NCBI GenBank assembly: GCA_948485625.1
Contig: CAOMRW010000017.1
Span: 1 to 46,521, forward strand
DNA from: an uncultured Clostridia bacterium
GTDB taxonomy: Bacteria > Bacillota > Clostridia > TANB77 > CAG-508
DNA length: 46,521 nucleotides
Reading direction: 5' to 3'
In this document: positions 26,044 to 34,427 of the stretch, piece after piece
Numbering within the stretch: position 1 is the first letter of the stretch
Layout of the letters: every line of letters starts with the position of its first letter
Position numbers and translations under genes: made by a program
The notes under the pieces: generated by a model
Database searches by the model: none
The model's input: only the letters and a program-made list of their open reading frames with translations
Told to the model about the DNA's origin: nothing

Positions 26044-26886
26044 ATGAACAAAGAAAAAAAGATAATGCAAGAACAAAAAAGAGAGGACATAGAAATCAAC
26101 TGTTTAGAAACATTTTCTAAAAGATTAAAAGAAACAAGAGAAGAACGAGGAATGACACAAAGCGAACTAGCAAAAGCAGTAGGACTAAAAACAGAAAAGA
26201 TAAACTTTGCAGAATTGAACATAAAAGGAAGAAAGATACAAATTGAAGAACTGACAAAGATAGCAGAGAAATTAAATGTTTTATCATCTTACCTATTGGG
26301 AGAAATACAAACTACTACAAACAACGACAACGGTTTAACAGACGAAACAAACGAAATAGTAAAACAATGGCAACTTAACGATAAACTGGAAATACTAAAT
26401 GCTTTTATATTAAAATTAAAGAAATACAATACAATATACTCAATGGACGCACTCGCAAATGTTACATACATAAAAAAGGACATCTTGGGAAGTACATTAG
26501 ATAATATAAAGCAGAAAGTAAAAGAGCAAAAAGACTTAAGCCATAATCAAACGCAGAAGATACGCAAACTAATTGATTTTATAGAATTTTCCCTAAAATT
26601 AGGTGGAATATCAGATTATACAGGTTTAAATTTTATGGTAAGAAACAACAAAGAAAAAATTGATATAGCTAAAGTAGAATGTCAACATCTACTCGATTAT
26701 AATATGAATAAAAGTATTAACATTAAATTTGAAAACATACAAGCTATTGAAGAAACACTAGACCAATTCATAAAATATACAAATGACGGAATAGTAAAAG
26801 AAGTTATGACAGACATATTAGAGGAAATTATAACAGAACGAATAGACGATAAAAATTACTATAAGAAAATGAAATTTAAAGAATAA
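26044..26886 (+). CDS. XRE-family transcriptional regulator
   Basis: The protein has an N-terminal XRE helix-turn-helix (FSKRLKETREERGMTQSELA, then AVGLKTEKINFAELNIKGRK) and SSYLLGE at the end of that domain. The remaining ~200 residues are helical and unrecognised, perhaps for sensing or dimerisation. I chose the ATG at 26044, preceded by AGAGGT, over an ATG at 26026. It has its own promoter and lies divergent to the excisionase-like gene and upstream of the integrase, the usual place for an immunity-type repressor of an integrative element. No CGG lies in its frame. Confidence 0.8.
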   Translation: MNKEKKIMQEQKREDIEINCLETFSKRLKETREERGMTQSELAKAVGLKTEKINFAELNIKGRKIQIEELTKIAEKLNVLSSYLLGEIQTTTNNDNGLTDETNEIVKQWQLNDKLEILNAFILKLKKYNTIYSMDALANVTYIKKDILGSTLDNIKQKVKEQKDLSHNQTQKIRKLIDFIEFSLKLGGISDYTGLNFMVRNNKEKIDIAKVECQHLLDYNMNKSINIKFENIQAIEETLDQFIKYTNDGIVKEVMTDILEEIITERIDDKNYYKKMKFKE

Positions 26887-26943
26887 AAAACTGATAGAGT
26901 GCTATTCTTGCCGGAACCACACTCTAAACAGTTTCTATAATCA

Positions 26944-27000
26944 CACTTGCAAAGAAGTGCTATTTGAATTATAGCATATAATAACTTCCTTTTGCAAGTG
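26944..27000 (+). promoter_or_regulatory. Nested hairpin in the integrase leader
   Basis: CACTTGCAAA...AAGT (from 26944) pairs with ACTT...TTTGCAAGTG (to 27000), and inside it GCTAT pairs with ATAGC. It ends 8 bp before the integrase ribosome site (GAAAGGAAG). It may attenuate transcription from the XRE gene into the integrase or protect the mRNA. Confidence 0.55.
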
Positions 27001-27022
27001 AAATTGAAAGGAAGTAATAATC

Positions 27023-28668
27023 ATGCCAAATGTAGGAACATACAGAGGGGTAACAATTTACTATCAAGAAGACCGAGACAGATACAGAATGTGGTACACC
27101 GATAATAAGGGAAAGAAAAAGCCTGTTTATGGAAAGACAAAAGAACTTGTAAAAGCTAACTATGATAAGATACAAGAAGATTTACGAAAAGGTTTATACC
27201 TAGCCAAAATGCCTGACACACTATTAAAACTAATGACACAAATGATAGACGAACAAGAGGAATACAAAGAATTAAAACAAAATTCAATAAATAGGAAACG
27301 AGATACACTAAACATAGTAAGAGAGCATATCCCATGCAGTAAAAAAATAATCAGAAGAATAACTGAAGATAATCTAAACGAAGACCTAAAAAAATTGCCT
27401 CAAATGAAGAAATTTATACAGAGTAAAAACCGAGAGGAATACAGATTTTCACAAAGTTATTTGAACCAAATTCACGGACTAATAAAGGAGACTTTCCATT
27501 ATGCAGTAATAAAAAGAAAATTAACAAAGGAACTAGACCCCTTTGAAGTTGAGGGCAGAGTTAAGAAACCTAAAGCAAATAAGGCAACAAAGGAAGTAAA
27601 ACCATTTACTAGGGCAGAATGTATCAAGTTCTTAAAACAGTTAAGTATAGAAGAACCTAGCCAATATATAGATATAATAAAAATACAAATAATGGGTTTT
27701 AGAATTGGAGAAACACTAGCCCTAACCAATGAAAATATTGACCTAGAGGAAAGAAAAATATACATAGAAACAAGTTTAACTAAAGATAAAGACGATAAAA
27801 CAGTAAGAGGAGATACAACAAAGACCCCTAGTCGGAAAACGAAGTTATCCCTTAACATATACATTACAGGAAATTATAGAACCGTATTACAACAAAAACA
27901 AACCTAAAGCACTTCTATTCTCATATAATCATAAACCAATAAATGAATCAAATATAACGAGAGTAGTAAAAAGAATTTGTACTCATGCCGGAATACGCAT
28001 TATAACAGTCAAAAAGAAAAAAGCAGACGGTCGAGTATCAAACCTAAAAACAAGTGATATAACAACACATAGTTTGAGACATCTTTTTGCAAGTATAGCA
28101 GTTATTGTAAAAGCTGACCCAACAGTTTTAAGAGACCTCCTACGGACATAATTCGGTAATTGTTTCCCAAGATATATATGCCAATGGAACCTTTGACCTT
28201 ATGGAAAGCACCGTAGAAAAAATAGAAGACTACTACACAGGTCTAACCCTAGAGACTGCAAATGCAGATATGGAAGAACTACTAAAAATAATAAAAGACC
28301 TAAAATTACATACCCTAGAGGAAAAAGAAGTTACATACTACAAGCGAGAACTATTAAGAGTGGTATATATCCCTAAACTGGAGGAGCAAATAAAAGAAAT
28401 CATACTAAAAGTATCAAATATAGAAGATACAACAGAAGACAACCAAGAGAGACTAAAGCTAATCTATACCCTATTAAGTAACATGACAGAATTTAAGAAC
28501 CAAACTAGAAACATCAAAAGAGATACCAACCAATGTAGCGAAGATTACAATTACATCTTCCAATATCTCCAAACAACCCAATATCTAGTAAAGGCAATAG
28601 ATAAAGCTACACAATATAAATCAACTAAACAACCGGCAACAATAAGAACATTTGCAGTAAATTATTAA
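27023..28668 (+). CDS. int: Tyrosine integrase, read through two CGGA (+1) sites, with long C-terminal extension
   Basis: The N-terminus (NVGTYRGVTIYYQEDRDRYR) is an AP2-like arm-binding domain, followed by a core-binding SAM-like domain and a catalytic domain with the first Arg in MGFRIGETLAL. At 27833 the frame meets CGG; reading CGGA as Gly gives PSGKRSYPLTYTLQEIIEPY, the usual SGKR-x-x-PL step, whereas the unshifted frame loses it. At 28143 a second CGGA gives DLLGHNSVIVSQDIYANGTF with the conserved LGH and the catalytic Tyr. HSLRHLFAS supplies H and R. The restored protein has 547 residues; ~150 helical residues after the active-site Tyr are unusual. The HTH and excisionase-like genes lie next to it. 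Matching arm repeats lie at both element ends. Confidence 0.88.
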
Positions 28669-29105
28669 GCAATAAGAATAGATAAAGCAACTCATAATGA
28701 AGTTGCTTTTATTATGCCTATTTCCAATAATACCTATTACTAATATTGTTATTTCTTAAAATTGAATTTCATTGCTAGTTTATTGCTCTTATTTTGACGA
28801 TTTTACCACATAACTATATAGGTTGATTTTATTACTTTACTCAAAGTAAAAGTGCCAACATTACCGTATAAATTAACCTATCCACCCAATGAACAAATTA
28901 AGTCGCTTTTCTATTAAACATATATATAATAACATAATATTAAATCGTAAACGAGAAAGAACCAAACTATAAGCTAATTAGAATAAGCTAATATAAATAA
29001 ACTCTACCCCAAAGGAGAAAAAGGCTAGAACTCTCCTCTACATACCATAAGCACTAGAACATACACCTCCTCTACAATTAAAATTGTAGCAGGAGGTAAT
29101 TATAT
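28669..29105 (+). other. Noncoding region after the integrase
   Basis: I see no gene in these 437 bp. It begins with a terminator (28684-28710: AAAGCAACT pairing with AGTTGCTTT, then TTATT). At 28780-28798 is TTATTGCTCTTATTTTGAC, repeated exactly at 33325-33343. It ends with a hairpin that contains the ribosome site of the next gene. Confidence 0.55.
29065..29097 (+). promoter_or_regulatory. Hairpin that hides the ribosome-binding site
   Basis: ACCTCCT-CTACAATT (29065-29079) pairs with AATTGTAG-c-AGGAGGT (29082-29097). The right arm is the Shine-Dalgarno sequence of the gene starting at 29106. A 15-bp stem with a single bulged base would block initiation unless opened, so translation is probably controlled. 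Confidence 0.6.
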
Positions 29106-30035
29106 ATGAACAAAGAAATATTAGAAAAACAAATCGAGCAGTCGCTCAAAATAATGGAACAGTCGAAAGACTGGAACATAACCTATGACGAACAACTAAA
29201 GATACTAACAGAGAAAAAGGAACTATTGGATAAATTCCACAAAGACATTAAAGAGTTCGAGGGAATACAATTCTATCTAGTAGGAGCAGGAGCAACACAA
29301 GATAACATCTTCACAATTCAAGCAAGAAAGGACGGACAACCTATCGCTACAATAAAGATAGCAGAAGATAAAACAACAGTAACAACAACTACCTATGACG
29401 AGAGCAACAAGAAGAATTACGGTTGTGAATTTAAACTTAAAGACCAAGACATACACACTAAAGAAACAATGCAATTCCTAACATACTTCAATAAGGAAAT
29501 GAAACCTAAAGGAAAGATTAACGAGCAGACCCACACCCAAGCAATGCTATTAAGTGAGTTCGCAAAAACAAGTTCCTATGACAAGCTACTAACAGGAATA
29601 CAACCTTGTAAAATCAATAAAAGTCTATATTTCCCTATTCCAATAATACTAGACCCTAAACAAGAGGAACACGGATATATAGAAATACTAACAAGAACTA
29701 AAGTAAGAAAGCTAACAATAATTGAACCATTAACAGAAACACAAACCCCTGAAAGTGTACTAGCAAATGGAACATCTAAAGCAATATTTTTATTGAATCT
29801 ATTACACTCAAATATAGGACAAAGTTACTATCGTGTGCTAGGGTTCCACGGCAGAGTAACAGAACACCTAACTATTAAGGTATGTATAGCAGTACCTAAA
29901 GAACTAAAATCTAAATGTAAAGAGTTTGAACCATTTGAATTAAAAGCCAATAATGACAGTATAGAGTACCACTATATGACCTATGAAACAGACGGAGCCA
30001 AAATCACTAAAATAGACACTACACTCAACAACTAA
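29106..30035 (+). CDS. Hypothetical element protein, 309 residues
   Basis: The N-terminus is a charged coiled coil (LEKQIEQSLKIMEQSKDW), followed by strand-rich sequence containing FYLVGAGATQDNIFTI and PIPIILDPKQEEHGYIEI. There is no signal peptide, membrane segment or known motif. Translation is probably gated by the hairpin over its AGGAGG site. The stop lies 12 bp before the beta-CASP hydrolase start, so the two are likely cotranscribed. Several CGG triplets occur but none in frame (all are NNC GGN). The function is not recognised. Confidence 0.65.
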   Translation: MNKEILEKQIEQSLKIMEQSKDWNITYDEQLKILTEKKELLDKFHKDIKEFEGIQFYLVGAGATQDNIFTIQARKDGQPIATIKIAEDKTTVTTTTYDESNKKNYGCEFKLKDQDIHTKETMQFLTYFNKEMKPKGKINEQTHTQAMLLSEFAKTSSYDKLLTGIQPCKINKSLYFPIPIILDPKQEEHGYIEILTRTKVRKLTIIEPLTETQTPESVLANGTSKAIFLLNLLHSNIGQSYYRVLGFHGRVTEHLTIKVCIAVPKELKSKCKEFEPFELKANNDSIEYHYMTYETDGAKITKIDTTLNN

Positions 30036-30047
30036 GGGGGCGACCCT

Positions 30048-31301
30048 ATGCAAATAAGAATACTCAAAGGCACCCACCAAATAGGACGGTGCCTTTACTG
30101 AAATAACAACATCTAAAGGAACTCGAATACTTTTGGACTTTGGGGAAGATTTGACGGACGAGGAACCTAAGAAACTTCCTGAAATAGAACGGACTAACCA
30201 CAGGCAAACCTGCCTATCATTGTGTAATCTGTTCACACCGGGCATATGGACCATTGCCGGAAGAATTAACGAGGTATTACCTGAAATACCTGTGTATTTC
30301 TCTAATATAAGTAGGAGCATACAAGAAACAGTATTTACATTTACAAGAAAAGGTAAGATAAATCGTGAAACGATAGATATTCAAGCCGAAGTACCTATAA
30401 AAATAAATGATGACCTAGTTTTCAAACCACTATTAGTAGACCACTCTGCATATAACTCTTTTATGTTCTTAATAGAGGCAGACAATAAAAGGGTACTATA
30501 TACAGGAGATTACAGAAAACACGGTTACAAGGGTAAATTATTCAAACCAATGTTAAAGAAGATACGGCAAGATAGATATACTAATCACAGAACGGCACAA
30601 CCCTATCAAGACCAAATGTAAAAGCACAAACAGAGGCAGAACTGGCAGTCGAGATAGCAGAGAAAACCAAGCAATACGACCAAGTGCTAGTATTAACATC
30701 TACAACAACAATAGACAGAATTACAACCCTAGTCCGTGCCTCAAAAGGTAGAATAATAATATGGGATATTCTATTAAATATGGTACTGCAAAAGGTAACA
30801 CAGAAGATACCAAATGCCCTAAATTCGCCTAAAGTGTATTGCTATCTCCCCTCATACCTATATAGAATGAGAAACAAGGAGCCATACAACCAATATATAG
30901 AGCCATACCTAAACAAGATAAAACAAACAGGTAGGAAGTTACACGAACGGACGATTTATAATGAATTGCCGTGTAAGTATGTGGCGAGACATTGAAAAAT
31001 TAAAGCTAAAAAATAAGGTATTAGATAATTGCTGCGTTGTCTATTCTATATGGGAACGGATATAAAACCCAAGACGAGCCGACAATAAAGTTCCTAGAGA
31101 AAATGGAACAACTACGGAATACCAGTAATCGACCGGACACGTAAGTCGGACATCGGAGACCGAGAATGTATCAAAGAAGTAATAGATATAACCAAGCCAG
31201 AGGTAGTTATACCAATACACACAGAAGTACCGGAGGCAATAAAGGAATTAACACCGAACGCAGTAATTCTACAAGATATGGAGATATACGAAGTAAAGTA
31301 A
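30048..31301 (+). CDS. Beta-CASP metallo-beta-lactamase nuclease, read through twelve CGGN (+1) sites
   Basis: Read normally this stretch is a series of short broken frames. Reading each in-frame CGGN as Gly (first bases 30087, 30190, 30239, 30258, 30565, 30593, 30948, 31057, 31115, 31134, 31147, 31154) yields one 413-residue protein with the RNase J/CPSF-type signature: THQIGGAFTEI, the metal site CSHGHMDHCGRI, LYTGDYRKHG, ILITEGTTLSR, DGHVSGHGDRE and VVIPIHTE. Several of the inserted residues are invariant glycines of the family (IGG, DHxG, EGT, HVSGH). The family cuts RNA or DNA; substrate here is unknown. The ATG follows AAGGGGG. A chance decay explaining twelve exact single-base shifts is implausible. 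Confidence 0.9.
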
Positions 31302-31315
31302 AGGAGCAATTAAAT

Positions 31316-31639
31316 ATGAATGAAGAATTTGAGAAAATTGTAGACAAAAGATATTCTAATAAAGAAGAACTAGAAAATGTGCAATATGGAGGTTGTACTT
31401 GTTGTCATAGCCTATTCAAAACTAAACTAATTACAGAATGGATAAAAGAAGAACACCTATATATATCAGACGGAAAAGGAAATATGAAAGTAATTACAGA
31501 TGGTTATACTGCTAAATGTCCCTATTGTAAAGAGGACAATGTTATACCTCTTACAAATGAATACGAACAGTCTAAAACACTTCTAAAGAAAATTATAGAC
31601 TATGAATATCAAAAGAGCAAAAACGAAGTAAAGGAGTGA
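31316..31639 (+). CDS. Zinc-ribbon-like hypothetical protein
   Basis: The 107-residue protein has two cysteine pairs, GGCTCCHS (about residue 25) and AKCPYCKED (about 72), which can bind one zinc as a ribbon. No catalytic motif is visible. The ATG at 31316 has AAAGGAGC about 10 bp upstream and begins 14 bp after the hydrolase stop, so it is probably in the same operon. It could be a nucleic-acid-binding partner of that hydrolase, which is inference. Confidence 0.65.
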   Translation: MNEEFEKIVDKRYSNKEELENVQYGGCTCCHSLFKTKLITEWIKEEHLYISDGKGNMKVITDGYTAKCPYCKEDNVIPLTNEYEQSKTLLKKIIDYEYQKSKNEVKE

Positions 31640-31649
31640 ATAAGGTAAT

Positions 31650-32159
31650 ATGGCGAAACACGAAGTAATAACCTATAATGAAGTTATGGAGCGATTAAAA
31701 AATGTACCACTAGAGCAATATACATCTGAGGACATCTTCCAAAGATACATAGCATACGGAACAGTAGCAGAACTAACAGATACTAAGATACAAAGCCTAA
31801 TTATTCAAAATGGATATACTGAATACTTAGTGAATATATTAAGTGAAATAACTACTAATGAGACTATAATTACAGAAATGTTAAATAGTAGTTGCTTCAA
31901 GAAAGACTACTCAATTAAAAGAGGTATAATAGAAGATATACAAATTATGAATAATAAGGAATTGCCTAGTGGGTTTGTATGTGCAAATATAACTCTATTA
32001 GATACAGAAACTAAAGAAAGATACAAAATTGAATATATAGACGAAGAAGAACGAATAAATGCTCAATTCAAAAGAGCATATATAGATAAATATATAACAG
32101 TAGTAGTTCAAAATATGGAGAATATCAATAGACTATGTTGTTTTATAACAATTAAGTAG
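31650..32159 (+). CDS. Hypothetical element protein, 169 residues
   Basis: The N-terminal part is helical (YNEVMERLKNVPLEQYTSED), with an IAYGTVAELTDTKIQSLI segment; the C-terminal part is strand-rich (SGFVCANITLLDTETKERY). There is no recognised domain. It starts 10 bp after the zinc-ribbon gene, in the same operon, and a terminator hairpin lies ~90 bp after it. Confidence 0.6.
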   Translation: MAKHEVITYNEVMERLKNVPLEQYTSEDIFQRYIAYGTVAELTDTKIQSLIIQNGYTEYLVNILSEITTNETIITEMLNSSCFKKDYSIKRGIIEDIQIMNNKELPSGFVCANITLLDTETKERYKIEYIDEEERINAQFKRAYIDKYITVVVQNMENINRLCCFITIK

Positions 32160-32250
32160 AATACTACAAACAATAGACATCTACCTCAAATTAAGTAATA
32201 ATATAAATATCTGCCATTATTCAATATGAAGAATGACATTAACCCCTATT

Positions 32251-32279
32251 ATCCAGTTAGAACTTCCCACTAACTGGAT
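32251..32279 (+). terminator. Terminator of the 29106-32159 operon
   Basis: ATCCAGTTAG (32251-32260) pairs exactly with CTAACTGGAT (32270-32279), followed by ATTCCTATTAT. The stem is strong and the U tract is weak. Confidence 0.65.
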
Positions 32280-32342
32280 ATTCCTATTATATATCACTCT
32301 AATATATTTAAGAAAGCCAAATATGAAAGGAGAATATAAACT

Positions 32343-32786
32343 ATGAACAATAAACAAGAACCAATTAAACTAGAAATACCAAAGGATTATTGTATGGTAG
32401 ATATTATATCGGAAATAACAGACGAGGGCAAATGTATGTATATAAAATATATAGCAGCTATTAAAGTAAGAGAAAATAACACTATTGAGAAATATCTAAT
32501 GTTTATTGAAAGACCTAAGTCTCCAACAATAGTAATGAAGTCTAGTAAAAAACTATTAACAAATATTGAAAGGACAAATAATATAGTACAAAAAGTATTA
32601 GACATAATAGGAAAAGACCCTATAATAATTATGAATACTGACCGAGAGTTAGAGTTTATAAAAATTGCCTATGAAGAACTGAACCTTAATATAGATAATA
32701 ATATTATTTATGGAAGACCAATAATAGATAATATAGAATTACACACAAGAGAATTTATACATAATGCCTTTGAACTACTAACATAG
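32343..32786 (+). CDS. Possible degenerate DnaQ-like exonuclease-fold protein
   Basis: The 147-residue pattern resembles a DEDD 3'-5' exonuclease: a first strand YCMVDIISE, then IAAIKVRENNTIEKYLMFI (second and third strands), then DIIGKDPIIIMNTDRELEFI and IIDNIELHTREF near the end. The expected acidic residues (D-x-E in the first strand, the second D in the H-N-x-x-F-D box) are mostly absent, so it is probably inactive. This is a weak, pattern-based call. GAAAGGAGAAT precedes the ATG. Confidence 0.4.
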   Translation: MNNKQEPIKLEIPKDYCMVDIISEITDEGKCMYIKYIAAIKVRENNTIEKYLMFIERPKSPTIVMKSSKKLLTNIERTNNIVQKVLDIIGKDPIIIMNTDRELEFIKIAYEELNLNIDNNIIYGRPIIDNIELHTREFIHNAFELLT

Positions 32787-32869
32787 ATAAACCACCTTAA
32801 AACTTGTATCAATAGCACAATTCAATTAAAATAAAAGAAAGAACATCTACTAACGAGGAGGTGGCAATT

Positions 32870-33280
32870 ATGATTATCAAATATACATTTAAGGACAATG
32901 ACTATACACAAATAATTGAAAAGCACCTAGAAGAATACGGCCCATTTCTAGGAATACTACATAAAACAATAAATGATAGTATAGAGTTTAAAGAAAATGT
33001 AATGAAATATGACGAAATGTCAAATAATGACCCAAAGCGAAAAGAACTAAAACAAAAGCTAGTAAAAACAATAAAACAAGCATTTCAAAACTACATTAAC
33101 AGTATCAAGCCAAATAGTAAATGGCAGACAGACGGAATAAATGCAGAAGACCTAAACGATAGTAAGCAATATATCTTTGAGAATATTAAAATAGATATAG
33201 TAAACTCTATATCTGATAAATGGCAGAATGGCGAAGTAGTCTACTACTTCACATCTAATCAAAAGTATCTAACAATGTAA
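32870..33280 (+). CDS. Hypothetical element protein, 136 residues
   Basis: The protein is helical and highly charged, with DPKRKELKQKLVKTIKQAFQ in the middle and a short aromatic C-terminus (EVVYYFTSNQKYL). No known domain is visible. GAGGAGGTGG precedes the ATG at 32870; a GTG nine bases earlier overlaps that ribosome site and is less likely. It ends just before a strong terminator. Confidence 0.6.
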   Translation: MIIKYTFKDNDYTQIIEKHLEEYGPFLGILHKTINDSIEFKENVMKYDEMSNNDPKRKELKQKLVKTIKQAFQNYINSIKPNSKWQTDGINAEDLNDSKQYIFENIKIDIVNSISDKWQNGEVVYYFTSNQKYLTM

Positions 33281-33286
33281 CCACAG

Positions 33287-33340
33287 GAGCAATAAATTAA
33301 GAACTACCCAAGAAAATTCTTAATTTATTGCTCTTATTTT
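33287..33340 (+). terminator. Strong terminator after the 32870 gene
   Basis: A perfect 17-bp stem (33287-33303 with 33317-33333, GAGCAATAAATTAAGAA) is followed by TTATTTT. Confidence 0.9.
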
Positions 33341-33479
33341 GACCTTATTTAAACTTTTATATTGGAATTGATATTTGCGGTTTATTAAAAAATTTTTTAT
33401 GTATTATGAATAGCTTAGAACTTGTGAGAATACACCTATTTCAATTAAATTAGAAGAAAAAGAAAGGAGAGTAAGTATA

Positions 33480-33650
33480 ATGTCAAGTAAAGGTAATTTC
33501 AAATGTACTAGATGTAAACGAATAATAAAAGGTAGACCTGCGTTAAGTAGAAAAGACAACAAAAGTAAAGTATGCTCTGCATGTGGTTTTATAGAGGCAA
33601 AAGAAATTTACGAAAAGAATATATACGAAAGGAGAAATACTAATGCCTAA
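33480..33650 (+). CDS. Small zinc-ribbon protein, 56 residues
   Basis: The reading frame gives NFKCTRCKRIIKGRP at the start and KVCSACGFIEAKE in the second half: two C-x-x-C pairs 24 residues apart, a small zinc ribbon. GAAAGGAGAGTA precedes the ATG at 33480. Its stop overlaps the next start (33643) by 8 bp, so the two are coupled. It could bind DNA or RNA; the role is unknown. Confidence 0.65.
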   Translation: MSSKGNFKCTRCKRIIKGRPALSRKDNKSKVCSACGFIEAKEIYEKNIYERRNTNA

Positions 33651-34024
33651 GATAAGTAAGGAGAAGTTAAAACAAATCAATTCCAAATGTTCAAATCGGT
33701 TGGCAATTAGACTTAGATTTTTATTTAATGTATGAAGAAAAGAAACTAATAAAATATATAGAACTAGACGAGGAAAACTATTTAAAGTTTATACTATGCT
33801 ATAACAGTCAATATCAAATAATATTAGATATAAGCAAATTCTATCATAAGAAAGACGAGTATTTTGCATATACTGAGGGCTCAGGTAAAAGAACGATATT
33901 AGAACGAATACTGGCTAAACGAAAGAACTTAAATAAACTAATAGAATATACAAAACAATTAGACAATAAAACTCTATTAGATATAACCCCAATACTAGGT
34001 GGAGGGAATACACGCAGTAAGTAA
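33643..34024 (+). CDS. Hypothetical protein, read through a CGGT (+1) site
   Basis: The ATG at 33643 (GAAAGGAG upstream) reads MPKISKEKLKQINSKCSN and then CGG at 33697; in this frame a stop follows 11 codons later. Reading CGGT as Gly gives NGWQLDLDFYLMYEEKKL and continues to a 126-residue protein ending GGGNTRSK. The alternative start, ATG 33728, has no ribosome site. The upper part (residues 8-40) resembles a helical lead followed by strands; no known domain is recognised. It follows the small zinc-ribbon gene in an overlap and ends before a terminator. Confidence 0.75.
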
Positions 34025-34039
34025 AAACTTTTAAGATAT

Positions 34040-34086
34040 AAAATAAAGTAGGACGAGATTTTAATAATCTTGCCCTACTTTATTTT
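34040..34086. terminator. Bidirectional terminator
   Basis: 21-nt arms (34040-34060 and 34066-34086) pair with two G-T-compatible mismatches around the loop TTAAT. The loop contains the stop codon of the minus-strand gene. T-rich flanks lie on both strands. Confidence 0.85.
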
Positions 34087-34276
34087 CAACTATACCAACA
34101 CCTATAAGGGATAATACAAACCAAATTATAACCTCATAAGTAATATAATAAGTAGTAGAAAAAGACTGAACCAATACTTGATTTTGTATTCCTAAAGGTA
34201 TTGTAATCATATAAGCTATACCAATATTCAATATCATTAAGATAATACATAGGACATCTTCTTTAGTTATATACAT
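34061..34276 (-). CDS. Small two-helix membrane protein
   Basis: The 71-residue protein has two hydrophobic helices (about 10-28 and 48-64) joined by a polar loop (SFSTTYYITYE), ending VENKVGQDY. AGGAGGTG lies eight bases before the ATG at 34276; a GTG 9 bases earlier would overlap that site. It is divergent from the XRE gene at 34428 and shares its paired operators. The function is unknown; a small toxin-like or holin-like role is possible but unsupported. Confidence 0.65.
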   Translation of the reverse strand: MYITKEDVLCIILMILNIGIAYMITIPLGIQNQVLVQSFSTTYYITYEVIIWFVLSLIGVGIVENKVGQDY

Positions 34277-34289
34277 AGTAAACACCTCC

Positions 34290-34373
34290 TCGAGTATCTC
34301 GAATATTAGACTAATTATAACACCATTAGACTATAATAGCAATAAAAACAGTTAAAAAGTTCGAGTATCTCGA
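34290..34373. promoter_or_regulatory. Paired operators between divergent genes
   Basis: TCGAGTATCTCGA (an odd palindrome, TCGAG-TAT-CTCGA) occurs twice, at 34290-34302 and 34361-34373, identical over 13 bp. The first lies beside the ribosome site of the minus gene and the second lies upstream of the XRE gene. The XRE protein at 34428 is the natural candidate to bind both and control both promoters. Confidence 0.75.
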
Positions 34374-34427
34374 GATTTTATGATATTTACCCCATATTTT
34401 GCCATAATAAGGTAAAAGGTGGTAGAA

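Noticed and set aside
20266..31301. Calling the broken element genes decayed pseudogenes
   Set aside because: All 22 breaks in five genes are single +1 shifts exactly at CGG before a glycine codon, and each restores conserved motifs. Random decay would give mixed indels and stops at varied places.
20483..33700. CGG simply reassigned to another amino acid as a triplet
   Set aside because: A triplet reassignment would not change frame; here the frame must move by +1 at each site for homology to continue.
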